A stretch of DNA of 64,000 nt from Bradyrhizobium barranii subsp. apii. GTDB taxonomy: Bacteria > Pseudomonadota > Alphaproteobacteria > Rhizobiales > Xanthobacteraceae. Each line of letters opens with the position of its first letter. Positions within the stretch are counted from its first letter, which is position 1. The stretch is from assembly GCF_011516635.5 (NCBI RefSeq), contig NZ_CP096255.1, forward strand, positions 4,028,501-4,092,500, given 5' to 3'. The position numbers were made by a program, and so were the translations under genes. Shown one piece after another: positions 43,983-52,807 of this stretch. Under the pieces are notes generated by a model. It had not been told where the DNA came from. It worked only from the letters and a program-made list of their open reading frames with translations, and ran no database searches.

Positions 43983-45479
43983 ATGCTCAAGAAATTATCG
44001 ATCGTCGCATTTGCCGCCGCGCTTGTCGCAGCACCGCTGCCGGTGCTGGCGCAGAGCAAGAAGGATAGCGTCGTCATGGCGATGGCGCTGGAGCCGCCGG
44101 GGCTCGATCCCACCATCGCCGCCGCGGCCGCGATCGCCGAAGTCACGCTCTACAACATCTATGAGACGCTGACCAAGATCAACGAGGACGGCTCGGTCTC
44201 GCCCCTGCTGGCCGAGAGCTGGACCGCCTCGCCCGACCTGAAGACCTACACGTTCAAGCTGCGCAAGGGCGTCAAATTCCAGAACGGCGAGGCCTTCGAT
44301 TCCGCGGCGGTGAAGTTCTCGTTCGAGCGCAACGCGATCGCGACCAGCACCAACAAGGACAAGAGCCTGTTCCAGGCCTTCGAGAAGGTCGACGCGCCCG
44401 ACGCCGACACGGTCGTGATCACGGTGAAATATTCCGAGCCGAACCTGCCGTTCCTGCTCGGGCAGGCGAGCGGCTCGATCGTCGAGCCGAAGAGCGCGCC
44501 GACCAACGGCACGCAGCCGGTCGGGACCGGGCCTTATCAGCTCGGGGCCTGGGCCAAGGGCTCCTCGATCATCCTGACCAAATGGGCCGACTATCGCAAC
44601 GCCGCCGCGATCAAGCTGTCGAAGGTGACGATCCGCTTCATCTCCGATCCGGCGGCACAGACCGCGGCGCTGCTCTCGGGCGACGTCGATGCGTTCCCGC
44701 GCGTTGCGGCAGCGCGCGCCATCGGACAGTTCAAGGCCGATCCGCGCTTCAACGTCATGGTCGGCGGCTCCCGTGCCAAGACCATCGTCGGCATCAACGA
44801 GCGCAAGAAGCCGCTCGACGACGTCCGCGTGCGCCGTGCCATCCTCGCCGCGATCGACCGCAAGGCGATGGTCGACGGCGCGGCTGATGGTTTCGGCACG
44901 CCGATCGGTAGCTTCTACGTGCCCGGCGCGCTCGGCTTCGTCGACACCACCGGCATCAACCCCTACGATCCCGAGAAGGCCAAGAAGCTGCTGGCGGAAG
45001 CCGGCGTCACCACGCCGCTCGAACTGTCGCTGAAGCTGCCGCCGCCGTCCTATGCGCGGCAGGGCGGCGAGATCCTGGCGGCGCAGCTCGCCAAGGTCGG
45101 CATCATCGCCAAGATCGAGAATGTCGAATGGGCGCAGTGGCTGTCGCAGGTGTTCGCCGGCAATGGTCCGCACAATTTCGACCTCACCATCGTCAGCCAT
45201 GTCGAGCCGTTCGACCTCGTCAAGATCACCGAGCCGGACTACTACCTCGGCTACAACAACGAGGCCTTCAACGCGCTCTACAAGCAGATCGTGTCGACGC
45301 CTGACGAGGCCGGCCGCGCAAAGCTGCTCGGCGATGCCCAGCGCATGCTGGCCACCGACGCGGTCGCAGGCTTCCTGTACCAGCCGCAGCTCATCACCAT
45401 CACCAACAAGAAGCTGAAGGGCGTCTGGAAGGACGTCCCGCAATACGAGAACGATTTCTCGACCTGGTCCTGGGAGTAG
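43983..45479 (+). CDS. Oligopeptide-type ABC transporter periplasmic binding protein
   Basis: A family 5 solute-binding protein of 498 residues. A Sec signal ends PLPVLAQSKKD. Conserved features are EPPGLDPTIAAAA, LAESWTASPDLKTYTFKLRKGVKF (core YTFKLRKGVKF) and NPYDPEKAKKLLAEAG. It is the ligand-recognising part of the importer, unusually placed last in the operon. A terminator-like hairpin follows 37 bases later. Confidence 0.92.
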   Translation: MLKKLSIVAFAAALVAAPLPVLAQSKKDSVVMAMALEPPGLDPTIAAAAAIAEVTLYNIYETLTKINEDGSVSPLLAESWTASPDLKTYTFKLRKGVKFQNGEAFDSAAVKFSFERNAIATSTNKDKSLFQAFEKVDAPDADTVVITVKYSEPNLPFLLGQASGSIVEPKSAPTNGTQPVGTGPYQLGAWAKGSSIILTKWADYRNAAAIKLSKVTIRFISDPAAQTAALLSGDVDAFPRVAAARAIGQFKADPRFNVMVGGSRAKTIVGINERKKPLDDVRVRRAILAAIDRKAMVDGAADGFGTPIGSFYVPGALGFVDTTGINPYDPEKAKKLLAEAGVTTPLELSLKLPPPSYARQGGEILAAQLAKVGIIAKIENVEWAQWLSQVFAGNGPHNFDLTIVSHVEPFDLVKITEPDYYLGYNNEAFNALYKQIVSTPDEAGRAKLLGDAQRMLATDAVAGFLYQPQLITITNKKLKGVWKDVPQYENDFSTWSWE

Positions 45480-45516
45480 GGGCCGTTCGATCAAGTCGAA
45501 CCTGCTGCAACGTTGG

Positions 45517-45548
45517 CCTCTCCCCATCGGGGGAGAGGTCAATCTTTT
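45517..45548 (+). terminator. Terminator-like hairpin after the binding-protein gene
   Basis: CCTCTCCCC and GGGGAGAGG form a nine-base stem with an ATCG loop, followed closely by TCAATCTTTTT. The stem belongs to the same hairpin family as 7607-7630 and 17436-17490, but only this copy has a clear T-tract. Confidence 0.6.
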
Positions 45549-45741
45549 TGGGCACCCCAAAACAAAAACCTGAAAAACAACCCCATGCACAGTAGCCGGG
45601 GTTAGATATTTCAATGGCTTGCGCGGTCCGCTCGATGGCTTGCTGAGCCACGCGATGCGGTTGACCCGTCGGGCAAAACACCGGCAATATACGACCATCG
45701 CGGCGTCATGGTTCGGGACGCGCCGTCAGGCGAGGCACGCC

Positions 45742-47382
45742 ATGAAGAAGCCATCCCGCCGCGATGCCGGCATCGCCGCGGCTGCCGTCAGCGCTGAAGC
45801 GCCGATCACCCTGAAGCTCGACAATGCGCCGATGAGCGATATCGCTCATGCGCTGGCCAGCGGGCAGGTCACTGCCACGGCGCTGACCAAAGCTTACCTC
45901 GCGCGCATCGAAGCCTATGACTGCAACGGGCCCGCGCTCAACTCCGTGCGCGCGCTCAATCCCGACGCGCTTGGGATCGCGGGCAAGCTCGACGACACAA
46001 AACCGTCGGCCAAGCGGCCGTTGGCGGGCATCCCGATCCTGGTGAAGGACAACATCGCGACCGGCGACAAGCAGCCGACGACGGCGGGCTCGCTGGCGCT
46101 GGAGGGCGCGCGCGCCAGGAGAGACGCGACAATCGTCAAGCTGCTGCGAAAGGCCGGTGCGGTGATCCTGGGCAAGGCGAACCTGACGGAGTTCGCCAAC
46201 ATTCTCGCGACCGACATGCCCTCGGGCTATTCGTCGCTCGGCGGCCAGGTGAAGAACCCTTACGCGCCGACGCTGATGGGCGATCACGGCATCCCGGTCG
46301 TGCAGCCAGGCGGATCGAGCGCGGGTTCGGCGGTCGCGGTGGCGGCCGGTCTGTGCGCGGCCTCGATCGGTACCGAGACCTCCGGCTCGCTGCTGTATCC
46401 CGCGAGCCAAAACGGCCTCGTCACCGTGAAGCCGACCGTTGGGCTGGTCAGCTGCGCCGGCATCCTGCCGATCTCGCACAGCCAGGACACTGCAGGGCCG
46501 ATGACGCGCACGGTGCGCGACGCGGCGATGCTGTTGAACGTGCTCGCGGCCGAAGACCCACTCGACCCCGCGACCGAGCGGCAGCGGCGGCCGGTCGACT
46601 ACACCGCCGACCTCGCGACCGACGCGATGAAGGGCGCGCGCATCGGTGTGCCGAGCGACCCGGCCGACCCGCTGAACGATCGCTACTACGGCAAGTTGCC
46701 GCCCAGATCGGCCAAGGTGATGGTCGACGCGATCAAGGTGCTCGAGGATCTGGGCGCCGTCATCGTGCGTGCCAACATGCCAACATCTGGCTGGATCGGC
46801 GGGCCGGGTACGAGCATGAACGTGCTCAACCGTAATCCCCTGAGTCGCAATAGGGGTAATCTGGCGACGCCGCCGATCGTCTTCCTCTACGAGCTGAAGC
46901 GCGATCTCAACCTTTACCTCAGGGATTGGGCGACGAACACAGAGATGAAGGCCATGGCCGACATCGTGGCCTTCAACGAGGCGAACGCGGAGACGGCGCT
47001 GCGGTTCGGCCAGGACCTGTTCCTCGCCGCCAACCTGACCAGAGGCGATCTCAGCGAGCGCGAGTACAAGTCGGCGCGGGCCATGGACCTGCTCTCCGCC
47101 AAGACGCGCGGCATGGACGCCTACATGAACCAGCACAAGCTCGACGCGGTGCTGTTTCCCGGCGCCGCCGGCTGCGTGATATCAGCGAAGGCGGGCTATC
47201 CCAGCGTCATGGTGCCGGGCGGTTTCATTTCGGGAGCAGACGACAAGGACACGCCTGACTATCCGCTCGGCGTAACCTTCGCAGGCCGTGCCTGGAGCGA
47301 GCACAAGCTGCTGCGTCTGGCCTACGCCTATGAGCAGGCGACCAACATGCGCAAGCCGCCGCCGGGCTTGCCCGCGCTTTAG
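45742..47382 (+). CDS. Second amidase signature-family hydrolase
   Basis: An amidase of 546 residues. The triad regions are lysine in PILVKDNIATGD, the PGGSSAGSAVAVAAG loop and the serine in GTETSGSLLYPAS. It belongs to the longer, often exported or peptide-amidase branch, distinct from the shorter enzyme at 38559. ATG at 45742 is preferred because GAGG lies seven bases upstream; the frame reaches back to 45619 without conserved sequence. It is 262 bases beyond the importer genes, after a terminator-like hairpin, and probably has its own promoter. Confidence 0.88.
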   Translation: MKKPSRRDAGIAAAAVSAEAPITLKLDNAPMSDIAHALASGQVTATALTKAYLARIEAYDCNGPALNSVRALNPDALGIAGKLDDTKPSAKRPLAGIPILVKDNIATGDKQPTTAGSLALEGARARRDATIVKLLRKAGAVILGKANLTEFANILATDMPSGYSSLGGQVKNPYAPTLMGDHGIPVVQPGGSSAGSAVAVAAGLCAASIGTETSGSLLYPASQNGLVTVKPTVGLVSCAGILPISHSQDTAGPMTRTVRDAAMLLNVLAAEDPLDPATERQRRPVDYTADLATDAMKGARIGVPSDPADPLNDRYYGKLPPRSAKVMVDAIKVLEDLGAVIVRANMPTSGWIGGPGTSMNVLNRNPLSRNRGNLATPPIVFLYELKRDLNLYLRDWATNTEMKAMADIVAFNEANAETALRFGQDLFLAANLTRGDLSEREYKSARAMDLLSAKTRGMDAYMNQHKLDAVLFPGAAGCVISAKAGYPSVMVPGGFISGADDKDTPDYPLGVTFAGRAWSEHKLLRLAYAYEQATNMRKPPPGLPAL

Positions 47383-47455
47383 ATTTCACTGGCCGAGAGG
47401 ATCAGGCGGAGAGCCCTGCTCGCGTCGGACCGCGTCTCCGGCTAGTTCCGAAAGT

Positions 47456-48358
47456 TCAGAGTGACAAATTGCGCGACACTCCCAAGGCGTCGACAAGAAA
47501 ATCGATGAACAGGCGGGCTCGCAGGGGGAGTTGTCGTCCGAATGCGTGCAGGACGTAGACCGGTGTGGTGAACATCGGTATGCCCGGCAGCACGACATTC
47601 AATCGCCCAGCGGCGAGCTCGTCCTCGATTGCGATGCGCATGAACTGCGTGATGCCAACGCCTTTTATGACCGCCTCAATCAACGACTGCGCATCGTCGC
47701 TGTCGAAGGGGCCATTGGGGATGACCCGCGTGCCGTCCGCAAAAGTAAATGCTTGCGGCCGGCCGCCAAGCAGATGGCGAAGACAGGCATGCTGCGTGAG
47801 ATCGTCGATCGACTGCGGGATTCCTCGCCGCTGAAGGTATTCCGGCGATGCGCCCAGAACATATTGCAGGACACCTAACGAGCGGCCGATCAGGTTTGTG
47901 TCTTCCAGTTCGCCAATTCTGACAGCGAGGTCGAAACCCTCGCGGATGAGATCGACACGGCGGTCCGTAACGCTGAGATCCAGCTTGATGTCCGGATAGC
48001 CCTCCAGGAACGAGCCCGCCCATGCGGAAATCAACGGGCGCCCAAATGTACTCGGCACAGTGACCCGAAGCAGGCCACGGACGTTTCCTGGAACCTGCAC
48101 GATGTCGTCGGCCTCCTCTATCGCGCGCAGATGGGGAGCGACGTGCTCGTAGTAGGCGGCGCCTTCGGACGTTGGGCTGAGTGTGCGCGTTGAGCGCTGC
48201 AGCAAGCGCACACCGAGACGTTGTTCGAGGCGCGAAACGCTTTTCGATACCGCTGAGGGGCTGGCGCCGATCGATCTCGCGGCGCCGGCGAAAGAACCCG
48301 CGTCAACCGTCCGCACGAAGGCCAGCAGACCGGCCGTTCTTTCTAGAATCGTTGTCAT
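47456..48358 (-). CDS. LysR-family transcriptional regulator
   Basis: A LysR regulator of 300 residues with the N-terminal helix-turn-helix (AGLLAFVRTVDAGSFAGAA, SPSAVSKSVSRLEQRLGVRL) and an effector domain of the DsdC/AaeR-like subgroup (SVTDRRVDLIREGFDLAVRIG). It is divergent from the alpha/beta hydrolase gene and is its likely regulator. The ATG is the first of MTTILERTAG. Confidence 0.9.
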   Translation of the reverse strand: MTTILERTAGLLAFVRTVDAGSFAGAARSIGASPSAVSKSVSRLEQRLGVRLLQRSTRTLSPTSEGAAYYEHVAPHLRAIEEADDIVQVPGNVRGLLRVTVPSTFGRPLISAWAGSFLEGYPDIKLDLSVTDRRVDLIREGFDLAVRIGELEDTNLIGRSLGVLQYVLGASPEYLQRRGIPQSIDDLTQHACLRHLLGGRPQAFTFADGTRVIPNGPFDSDDAQSLIEAVIKGVGITQFMRIAIEDELAAGRLNVVLPGIPMFTTPVYVLHAFGRQLPLRARLFIDFLVDALGVSRNLSL

Positions 48359-48511
48359 TCAGGACTTTTGATCGTGAAAGAACCGAACGAAGGACGGCTA
48401 ATCGGCCATTTATGAACGAATAGTCTGACTTTCGCAATGGGGGCCCCGGCAACCGAGTTGGTCTTCCAATGCCCTCCATCGCTGAAGTTCGTGCAAAAAA
48501 GGAAAAGCAGT

Positions 48512-49213
48512 ATGTCTGCGCAAATCAAGCCAACGATCGTTTTCTGTCACGGCATTTGGGCCGATGGCTCCTGTTTCAGCAAAGTCATTCCAGCATTGCA
48601 GGCCGACGGGTACGAAGTGATCGCCGTTCAATATGGCCTGGACTCCTACGAGGAGGACCTGGCGACGGTGAAGCGCACACTCAATCGTGTTGGCAGCCCG
48701 GTCCTTCTCGTCGGCCATTCGTATGGCGGCGCCACCATCACAGGCGCGGGCACCGATGAACGCGTGGTTGGTCTCGTCTACATTGCAGCGGTCGCTCTGG
48801 ATGCCGGCGAGACCGTGCAGGACCAGCTCGACAAGTATCCGTCGGATATTTTCTCTCGCGTCGAGGTCGCCGATGGGCGTGCCTGGATGCTTCCGAGCGG
48901 CACCGAGTTCTTCGCAGGAGACCTCTCCGCGGAAGACCAGAAGCTGGTTTGGGCCACCCATTATGCGCCCGTCTACAATCTGTTCCAGCAACAGAAGCTC
49001 AGCGCCGACAAGATCGCGTGGAGGTCGAAGCCGAGCTGGTACATTCTGGCCACGCAAGACCATACTGTGCATCCGGATCTGCAACGCTGGGTGTCGAAGC
49101 GCATGGGAGCGACCGTCACCGAGGTGGTGAGCAGCCACGTGCCGATGCTTTCCCAGCCAAATGTGGTGATCGACGTGATACGCAAAGCCGCGGCCGCCGT
49201 TCAAAAAAGCTGA
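48512..49213 (+). CDS. Alpha/beta hydrolase
   Basis: A hydrolase of 233 residues of the small esterase type. The oxyanion segment is FCHGIWADGS, the nucleophile elbow GHSYGG places serine at residue 70, and the catalytic histidine is in SSHVPML near the C-terminus. ATG at 48512 is preferred because AAGGA lies eight bases upstream; an ATG at 48437 gives a 25-residue extension without similarity. The substrate is unknown; members cleave esters or act as chaperone-like hydrolases. Confidence 0.83.
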   Translation: MSAQIKPTIVFCHGIWADGSCFSKVIPALQADGYEVIAVQYGLDSYEEDLATVKRTLNRVGSPVLLVGHSYGGATITGAGTDERVVGLVYIAAVALDAGETVQDQLDKYPSDIFSRVEVADGRAWMLPSGTEFFAGDLSAEDQKLVWATHYAPVYNLFQQQKLSADKIAWRSKPSWYILATQDHTVHPDLQRWVSKRMGATVTEVVSSHVPMLSQPNVVIDVIRKAAAAVQKS

Positions 49214-49294
49214 TCGCAACAAGCATGCATTGCCGGACACGAAGGAGAGGTCGTTCGCGAGGCGACCTCTCTTGTTCATGGGCTGGCGTGCGAC

Positions 49295-49399
49295 GGCCGC
49301 TCTTGGCCCTTCGCAGACGTGGCGTTGCTCGATGCTGATTTCGGCTTGTGACCCCAAGCTGGCGTGTTGGGGCATTGGCGCGGTGTCGGCTTTTGACCC
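49295..49399 (+). repeat. Dispersed repeat copy R1
   Basis: From 49305 it matches 50519-50613 over 95 bases with only two differences, in the same orientation. The first 54 bases also match 52739-52792. The repeat gives rise to meaningless frames in several directions and is of a type often annotated as small hypothetical genes in rhizobia. Confidence 0.8.
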
Positions 49400-49428
49400 A
49401 CAGCGGACGTCGGTCAAGCTTCTCTCGC

Positions 49429-50451
49429 TCAAGCCACCACCGCTTCGAGGATGCTTGCAGCTGAATTGGTGGGCACGACCCGCGCAAGGCGAAAACGGGC
49501 TTTGCCAAGAAGTGACGCATACTCGGACTCCGTTCTTTCCTGCCCGCCCAATAGCACTAGCATCGCCATATCGAGCATCTTTCCCTGATGCGCTGCATCG
49601 CCGGACGGAAGAACCATTTCGACGACAAGCAGCCGTCCGGCGGGGTTCATTGCCTTGCGGACGTGGCCAAGGATCGTGAGACACTGGTCCTCGTCCCAGT
49701 CATGAATGATGTGCGAAAGAATGTAAGCGTCCGCCCCAGCAGGGACGCTCTGGAAGAAATCACCAGGCACTATTGTCACCCGGTCGCTTACACCCCCGGC
49801 AGTTAGCAATGCCGGCGCGTCAGTCACGACATGCGGACGATCGAACAGGATGCCGCGCGGTCCCTCATGACGGGAAAGCACAGTGGCCAACATGTTGCCG
49901 GTCGCACCGCCAACGTCAACGATGGTCTTGAAATCCGCAAATCCATATGCAGCTGCGACGGCAGGAGGTTCCTGATTGTGGAGGCCGATCATTGTCTCGC
50001 TGAACAGCGATGCTTGTTCTGGATGATGTGCGAGATATTCGAAGAATGGCACACCATGCGCTTTGTCAAAGCCTGGCTTGCCCGTTTGAACAGAGTATTC
50101 CATATAATCCCAAGCACCGCGCTGCCAGGCACTCCCGAAAACAAGCAGGGACGATCTTGCCGAGCCCGGCGCACCGGTCTTCAGAGCCTCGCCTAGGCTA
50201 GTCAACGCAAATCGCTGCGCCGATTGCTCTGTCAAGATGCCCAGGCTCGCCAGAGTGCGCATCAATCGATGCAGTGATGGTGCATGCACCTGCATCGGAC
50301 CAGCTAGTTCCAAAGCGCTCTTCGGCCCAGATGCGAGCTGATCGGCTAGTCCCAACTTTGCAGCGACGCAAACGGTTCTTGAGGTAATTGCCGCTCCCAT
50401 TTGGATCAATTGGATGTGCGGCGGCAGCTGTTCAGGAGTATTGGCGGTCAT
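49429..50451 (-). CDS. SAM-dependent O-methyltransferase
   Basis: A methyltransferase of 340 residues in the plant/bacterial O-methyltransferase group (CrtF, hydroxyneurosporene and polyketide types). An N-terminal dimerisation domain (VCVAAKLGLADQLASGPKS, then TSLGEALKTGAPGSARS) precedes the Rossmann domain with VDVGGATGNMLATVL as SAM motif I. A catalytic-histidine region reads HIIHDWDEDQC. GGAGAA lies ahead of the ATG at 50451. The open frame continues upstream to 50679 through repeat R2 but that part is not protein-like. It stands alone between two copies of the dispersed repeat. Confidence 0.88.
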   Translation of the reverse strand: MTANTPEQLPPHIQLIQMGAAITSRTVCVAAKLGLADQLASGPKSALELAGPMQVHAPSLHRLMRTLASLGILTEQSAQRFALTSLGEALKTGAPGSARSSLLVFGSAWQRGAWDYMEYSVQTGKPGFDKAHGVPFFEYLAHHPEQASLFSETMIGLHNQEPPAVAAAYGFADFKTIVDVGGATGNMLATVLSRHEGPRGILFDRPHVVTDAPALLTAGGVSDRVTIVPGDFFQSVPAGADAYILSHIIHDWDEDQCLTILGHVRKAMNPAGRLLVVEMVLPSGDAAHQGKMLDMAMLVLLGGQERTESEYASLLGKARFRLARVVPTNSAASILEAVVA

Positions 50452-50518
50452 GGCAATTCTCCAAGGCGAAAAGCAGCCAGCGTACACGGCTGTTGGGTAG
50501 CTGACTACTTCCGCTTGT

Positions 50519-50613
50519 GGCCCTTCGCAGACGTGGCGTTGCTCGATGCTGATTTCGGCTTGTGACCCCAAGCTGGCGTGTTGGGGCGTTGGCGCGGTGT
50601 CGGCCTTTGACCC
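50519..50613 (+). repeat. Dispersed repeat copy R2
   Basis: A 95-base copy, 93 bases identical to R1 (49305-49399). R1 and R2 flank the O-methyltransferase gene as direct repeats about 1.2 kb apart. It lies upstream of the methyltransferase start. Confidence 0.8.
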
Positions 50614-50697
50614 TAAGCGCAAGCCGGTATCCCTGCCGCTAAGCGGCTCGCGTCGACCAATTTCCGATGGTCCGTCCACCGCTGCCGGAGGCCGTCA

Positions 50698-50940
50698 TCA
50701 TCCGACCGATCGGATGCCTCGCGGGTCAGTATGTCGGTTCGAGGCCACGTAGTCGATCTCGCCATACGTAATCCCGATATCCTTCAGCTCCTGATCACTC
50801 AGGTTGCAAAGATCGCGCCTCAGCCGCTCCCATTTCCGCCACTCTTGAAAAGCGTTCCAGCAATTCCTGAAAACGCTGACATTGCGTCGCTGGGAGTCCG
50901 TCGTCTGGACCAAGCCCGTTGTCTGATAAATCATGCTCAT
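50698..50940 (-). CDS. DUF1127 (YjiS-like) small protein
   Basis: A protein of 80 residues with a C-terminal DUF1127 domain (about 33-66), seen as WRKWERLRRDLCNLSDQELKD followed by IGITYGEID. DUF1127 proteins are small, basic, often stress-linked and in some alphaproteobacteria bind RNA. ATG at 50940 is chosen for GAGG eight bases upstream, over the longer frame to 50985. It is divergent from the winged-helix gene. Confidence 0.8.
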   Translation of the reverse strand: MSMIYQTTGLVQTTDSQRRNVSVFRNCWNAFQEWRKWERLRRDLCNLSDQELKDIGITYGEIDYVASNRHTDPRGIRSVG

Positions 50941-51099
50941 CGCAGCATCCTCGGGCACCTTGTTTCCACCCTGGCATGCCGCCAAAATCCGACCCAGCGC
51001 GCTTGATCTGCTGCTTACATTTTCCTTACGGACAGCTTATTCTTTATTTTCCAAGTGGTTGCCGGGCCTGACCGGAGACCGTCCAAGGGATTTCGCGTC

Positions 51100-52674
51100 T
51101 TGCGCTATCTCTTCGAAGACTACGAACTGGATTCCGGCCGCCGCGAGCTGTACCGCGACACAAACGTCGTCGCCCTGGCGCCACAGACCTTTGACTTTCT
51201 GGACTACCTCATCCGCAACCGCGAGCGCGTGGTTTGCAAGGACGAGCTCATCACAGCCATTTGGCAGGGGCGGTGCGTGTCGGATGCCGCGCTGACGACC
51301 CGCCTGAATGCCGCTCGGTCCGCAATTGGCGATTCCGGGGAGAAACAGCGGCTGATCAAGACGCTGCCAAGGAAGGGCTATCGCTTTATCGGTATGGTGC
51401 AGGAGGCTGACGGCGCCCCCACTGTGGCGGTAACAGAAATCCAGAGGGAGACGGCTAAACCCGCCCTCACACTTCCCGACAAACCGTCGCTGGCCGTTCT
51501 GCCATTCACCAACCTGAGCTCCGATCCAGAGCAGGAGTATTTTGCCGACGGCATGGTCGAGGACATCATCACCGGCCTTTCACGGTCCAAATCGCTGTTC
51601 GTCATCGCGCGACAGTCCACTTTTACCTACAAAGGCAAGGCTATCGACATCAGGCAGGTCGGGCGCGAGCTGGGCGTTCGGTATGTGCTCGAAGGCAGTG
51701 TGCGCAAATCCGGCGATCGAGTTCGCATTGCCGGGCAGTTGATCGAGGCGACGACGGGTGCTCATCTTTGGGCGGACCGGTTCGACAGCCAGCTCAAAGA
51801 TATCTTCGATCTGCAGGACCAAGTGACGAGTAGCGTGATTAGCGCGCTCTTTCCTCAATTGGAGCGCGCGGAGATCGAGCGCGCAAAACGCAAGCCTACC
51901 GAAAATCTTCAGGCCTACGACTACTATCTGCGTGCACTCTCGAGCTTCTATGAATTCACCCGCGAACAAAACATTGAAGCCCTCAGACTGATCCGTCTTG
52001 CTGTCGAGATCGATCCCGGATTGGCCTCAGCATACGCGCTTGGTGCTTATTGCTATCTGCAACGAAAGATCTTCGGCTGGACGATCGACGCGGCTCAGGA
52101 ACTGAACGACACCCGACGGTTGGCGAGGCGTGCGATCGAGCTCGATAAGGATGATCCAACCGTACTCGTGAGAGCCGGGCAGGCAATTGGCGCCGTATTA
52201 TATGAGATCGACGATGGCGTGGCCCTCGTCTCCCGAGCGCATGAGCTTAACCCGAACCTGGCTGTCGCACGGTATACCATCGGCTGGGAACACATACGGC
52301 GCGGTGACATAGAGGGGGCGCTTAAGCAGTTCCACGCCGGGGGGCGTCTAAGCCCCATGGATCCGTTTCTTTTTCTGACGCAGACCGGCATAGCGTTTGC
52401 GCATTTCCTGACGGATCGATACGAGGACGGGGCATCATGGGCCAAGTCGGCTGTGCTGCACCGGCCCAACTATCTCAACGCACAATTCATTCTGGCGGCA
52501 TGCCACGCGATGTCTGGAAGGGTCGAGGAAGCCCGGACGATCGGTGCACGCCTGGTGGAAGCGAGGCCGGCTCTCCGCGTCTCCACACTCGTTCCAAAGC
52601 TCGCTCGATTTTACGGGCCGGAATACCTCGAAAGGGTCATGCGAGCTTGCTCCATCATGGGTCTGCCCCCATGA
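51100..52674 (+). CDS. Winged-helix / TolB-like / TPR regulator (CadC-type)
   Basis: A protein of about 524 residues. An OmpR-type winged-helix DNA-binding domain (about 1-95, with LAPQTFDFLDYLIRNRERVV and KTLPRKGYRFIG) is followed by a TolB N-terminal-like domain (SLAVLPFTNLSSDPEQEYF, YVLEGSVRKSGDRVRIAGQL) and TPR-like repeats. No transmembrane span is evident, unlike CadC itself. The start is probably TTG at 51100 (AAGGG upstream), giving the usual LRYLFEDYELD beginning; the frame is open to a GTG at 51055. It is tail-to-tail with the cyclase protein that shares its TolB-TPR core. Confidence 0.82.
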   Translation: MRYLFEDYELDSGRRELYRDTNVVALAPQTFDFLDYLIRNRERVVCKDELITAIWQGRCVSDAALTTRLNAARSAIGDSGEKQRLIKTLPRKGYRFIGMVQEADGAPTVAVTEIQRETAKPALTLPDKPSLAVLPFTNLSSDPEQEYFADGMVEDIITGLSRSKSLFVIARQSTFTYKGKAIDIRQVGRELGVRYVLEGSVRKSGDRVRIAGQLIEATTGAHLWADRFDSQLKDIFDLQDQVTSSVISALFPQLERAEIERAKRKPTENLQAYDYYLRALSSFYEFTREQNIEALRLIRLAVEIDPGLASAYALGAYCYLQRKIFGWTIDAAQELNDTRRLARRAIELDKDDPTVLVRAGQAIGAVLYEIDDGVALVSRAHELNPNLAVARYTIGWEHIRRGDIEGALKQFHAGGRLSPMDPFLFLTQTGIAFAHFLTDRYEDGASWAKSAVLHRPNYLNAQFILAACHAMSGRVEEARTIGARLVEARPALRVSTLVPKLARFYGPEYLERVMRACSIMGLPP

Positions 52675-52738
52675 GTGCGTGCGGTTGTCGGGAAAGACCG
52701 GTCTCATTCCAATTCCCATCAACGGCGCAGTATGCAAT

Positions 52739-52792
52739 GGCCGCTCTTGGCCCTTCGCAGACGTGGCGTTGCTCGATGCTGATTTCGGCTTG
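52739..52792 (+). repeat. Dispersed repeat copy R3, truncated
   Basis: This copy matches the first 54 bases of R1 (from GGCCGCTCTTGGCCC) and then diverges. It lies between the convergent winged-helix and cyclase genes. The copy order R1, R2, R3 keeps one orientation. Confidence 0.75.
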
Positions 52793-52807
52793 GACCCATA
52801 CCAGACA

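Noticed and set aside
45549..45741. Sequence between the terminator and the second amidase as a gene or RNA
   Set aside because: A frame extends back to 45619 but has no conserved sequence, and no RNA-like structure was evident. It may include another dispersed intergenic repeat, which I cannot confirm from one copy.
49230..49679. Frame reading MGWRATAALGPSQTW through repeat R1
   Set aside because: It is produced by the dispersed repeat and the antisense of the methyltransferase gene. Similar false frames occur at R2 and R3.
50452..50679. N-terminal extension of the methyltransferase frame
   Set aside because: The added residues are a translation of repeat R2, and a good ribosome binding site lies before the start at 50451.
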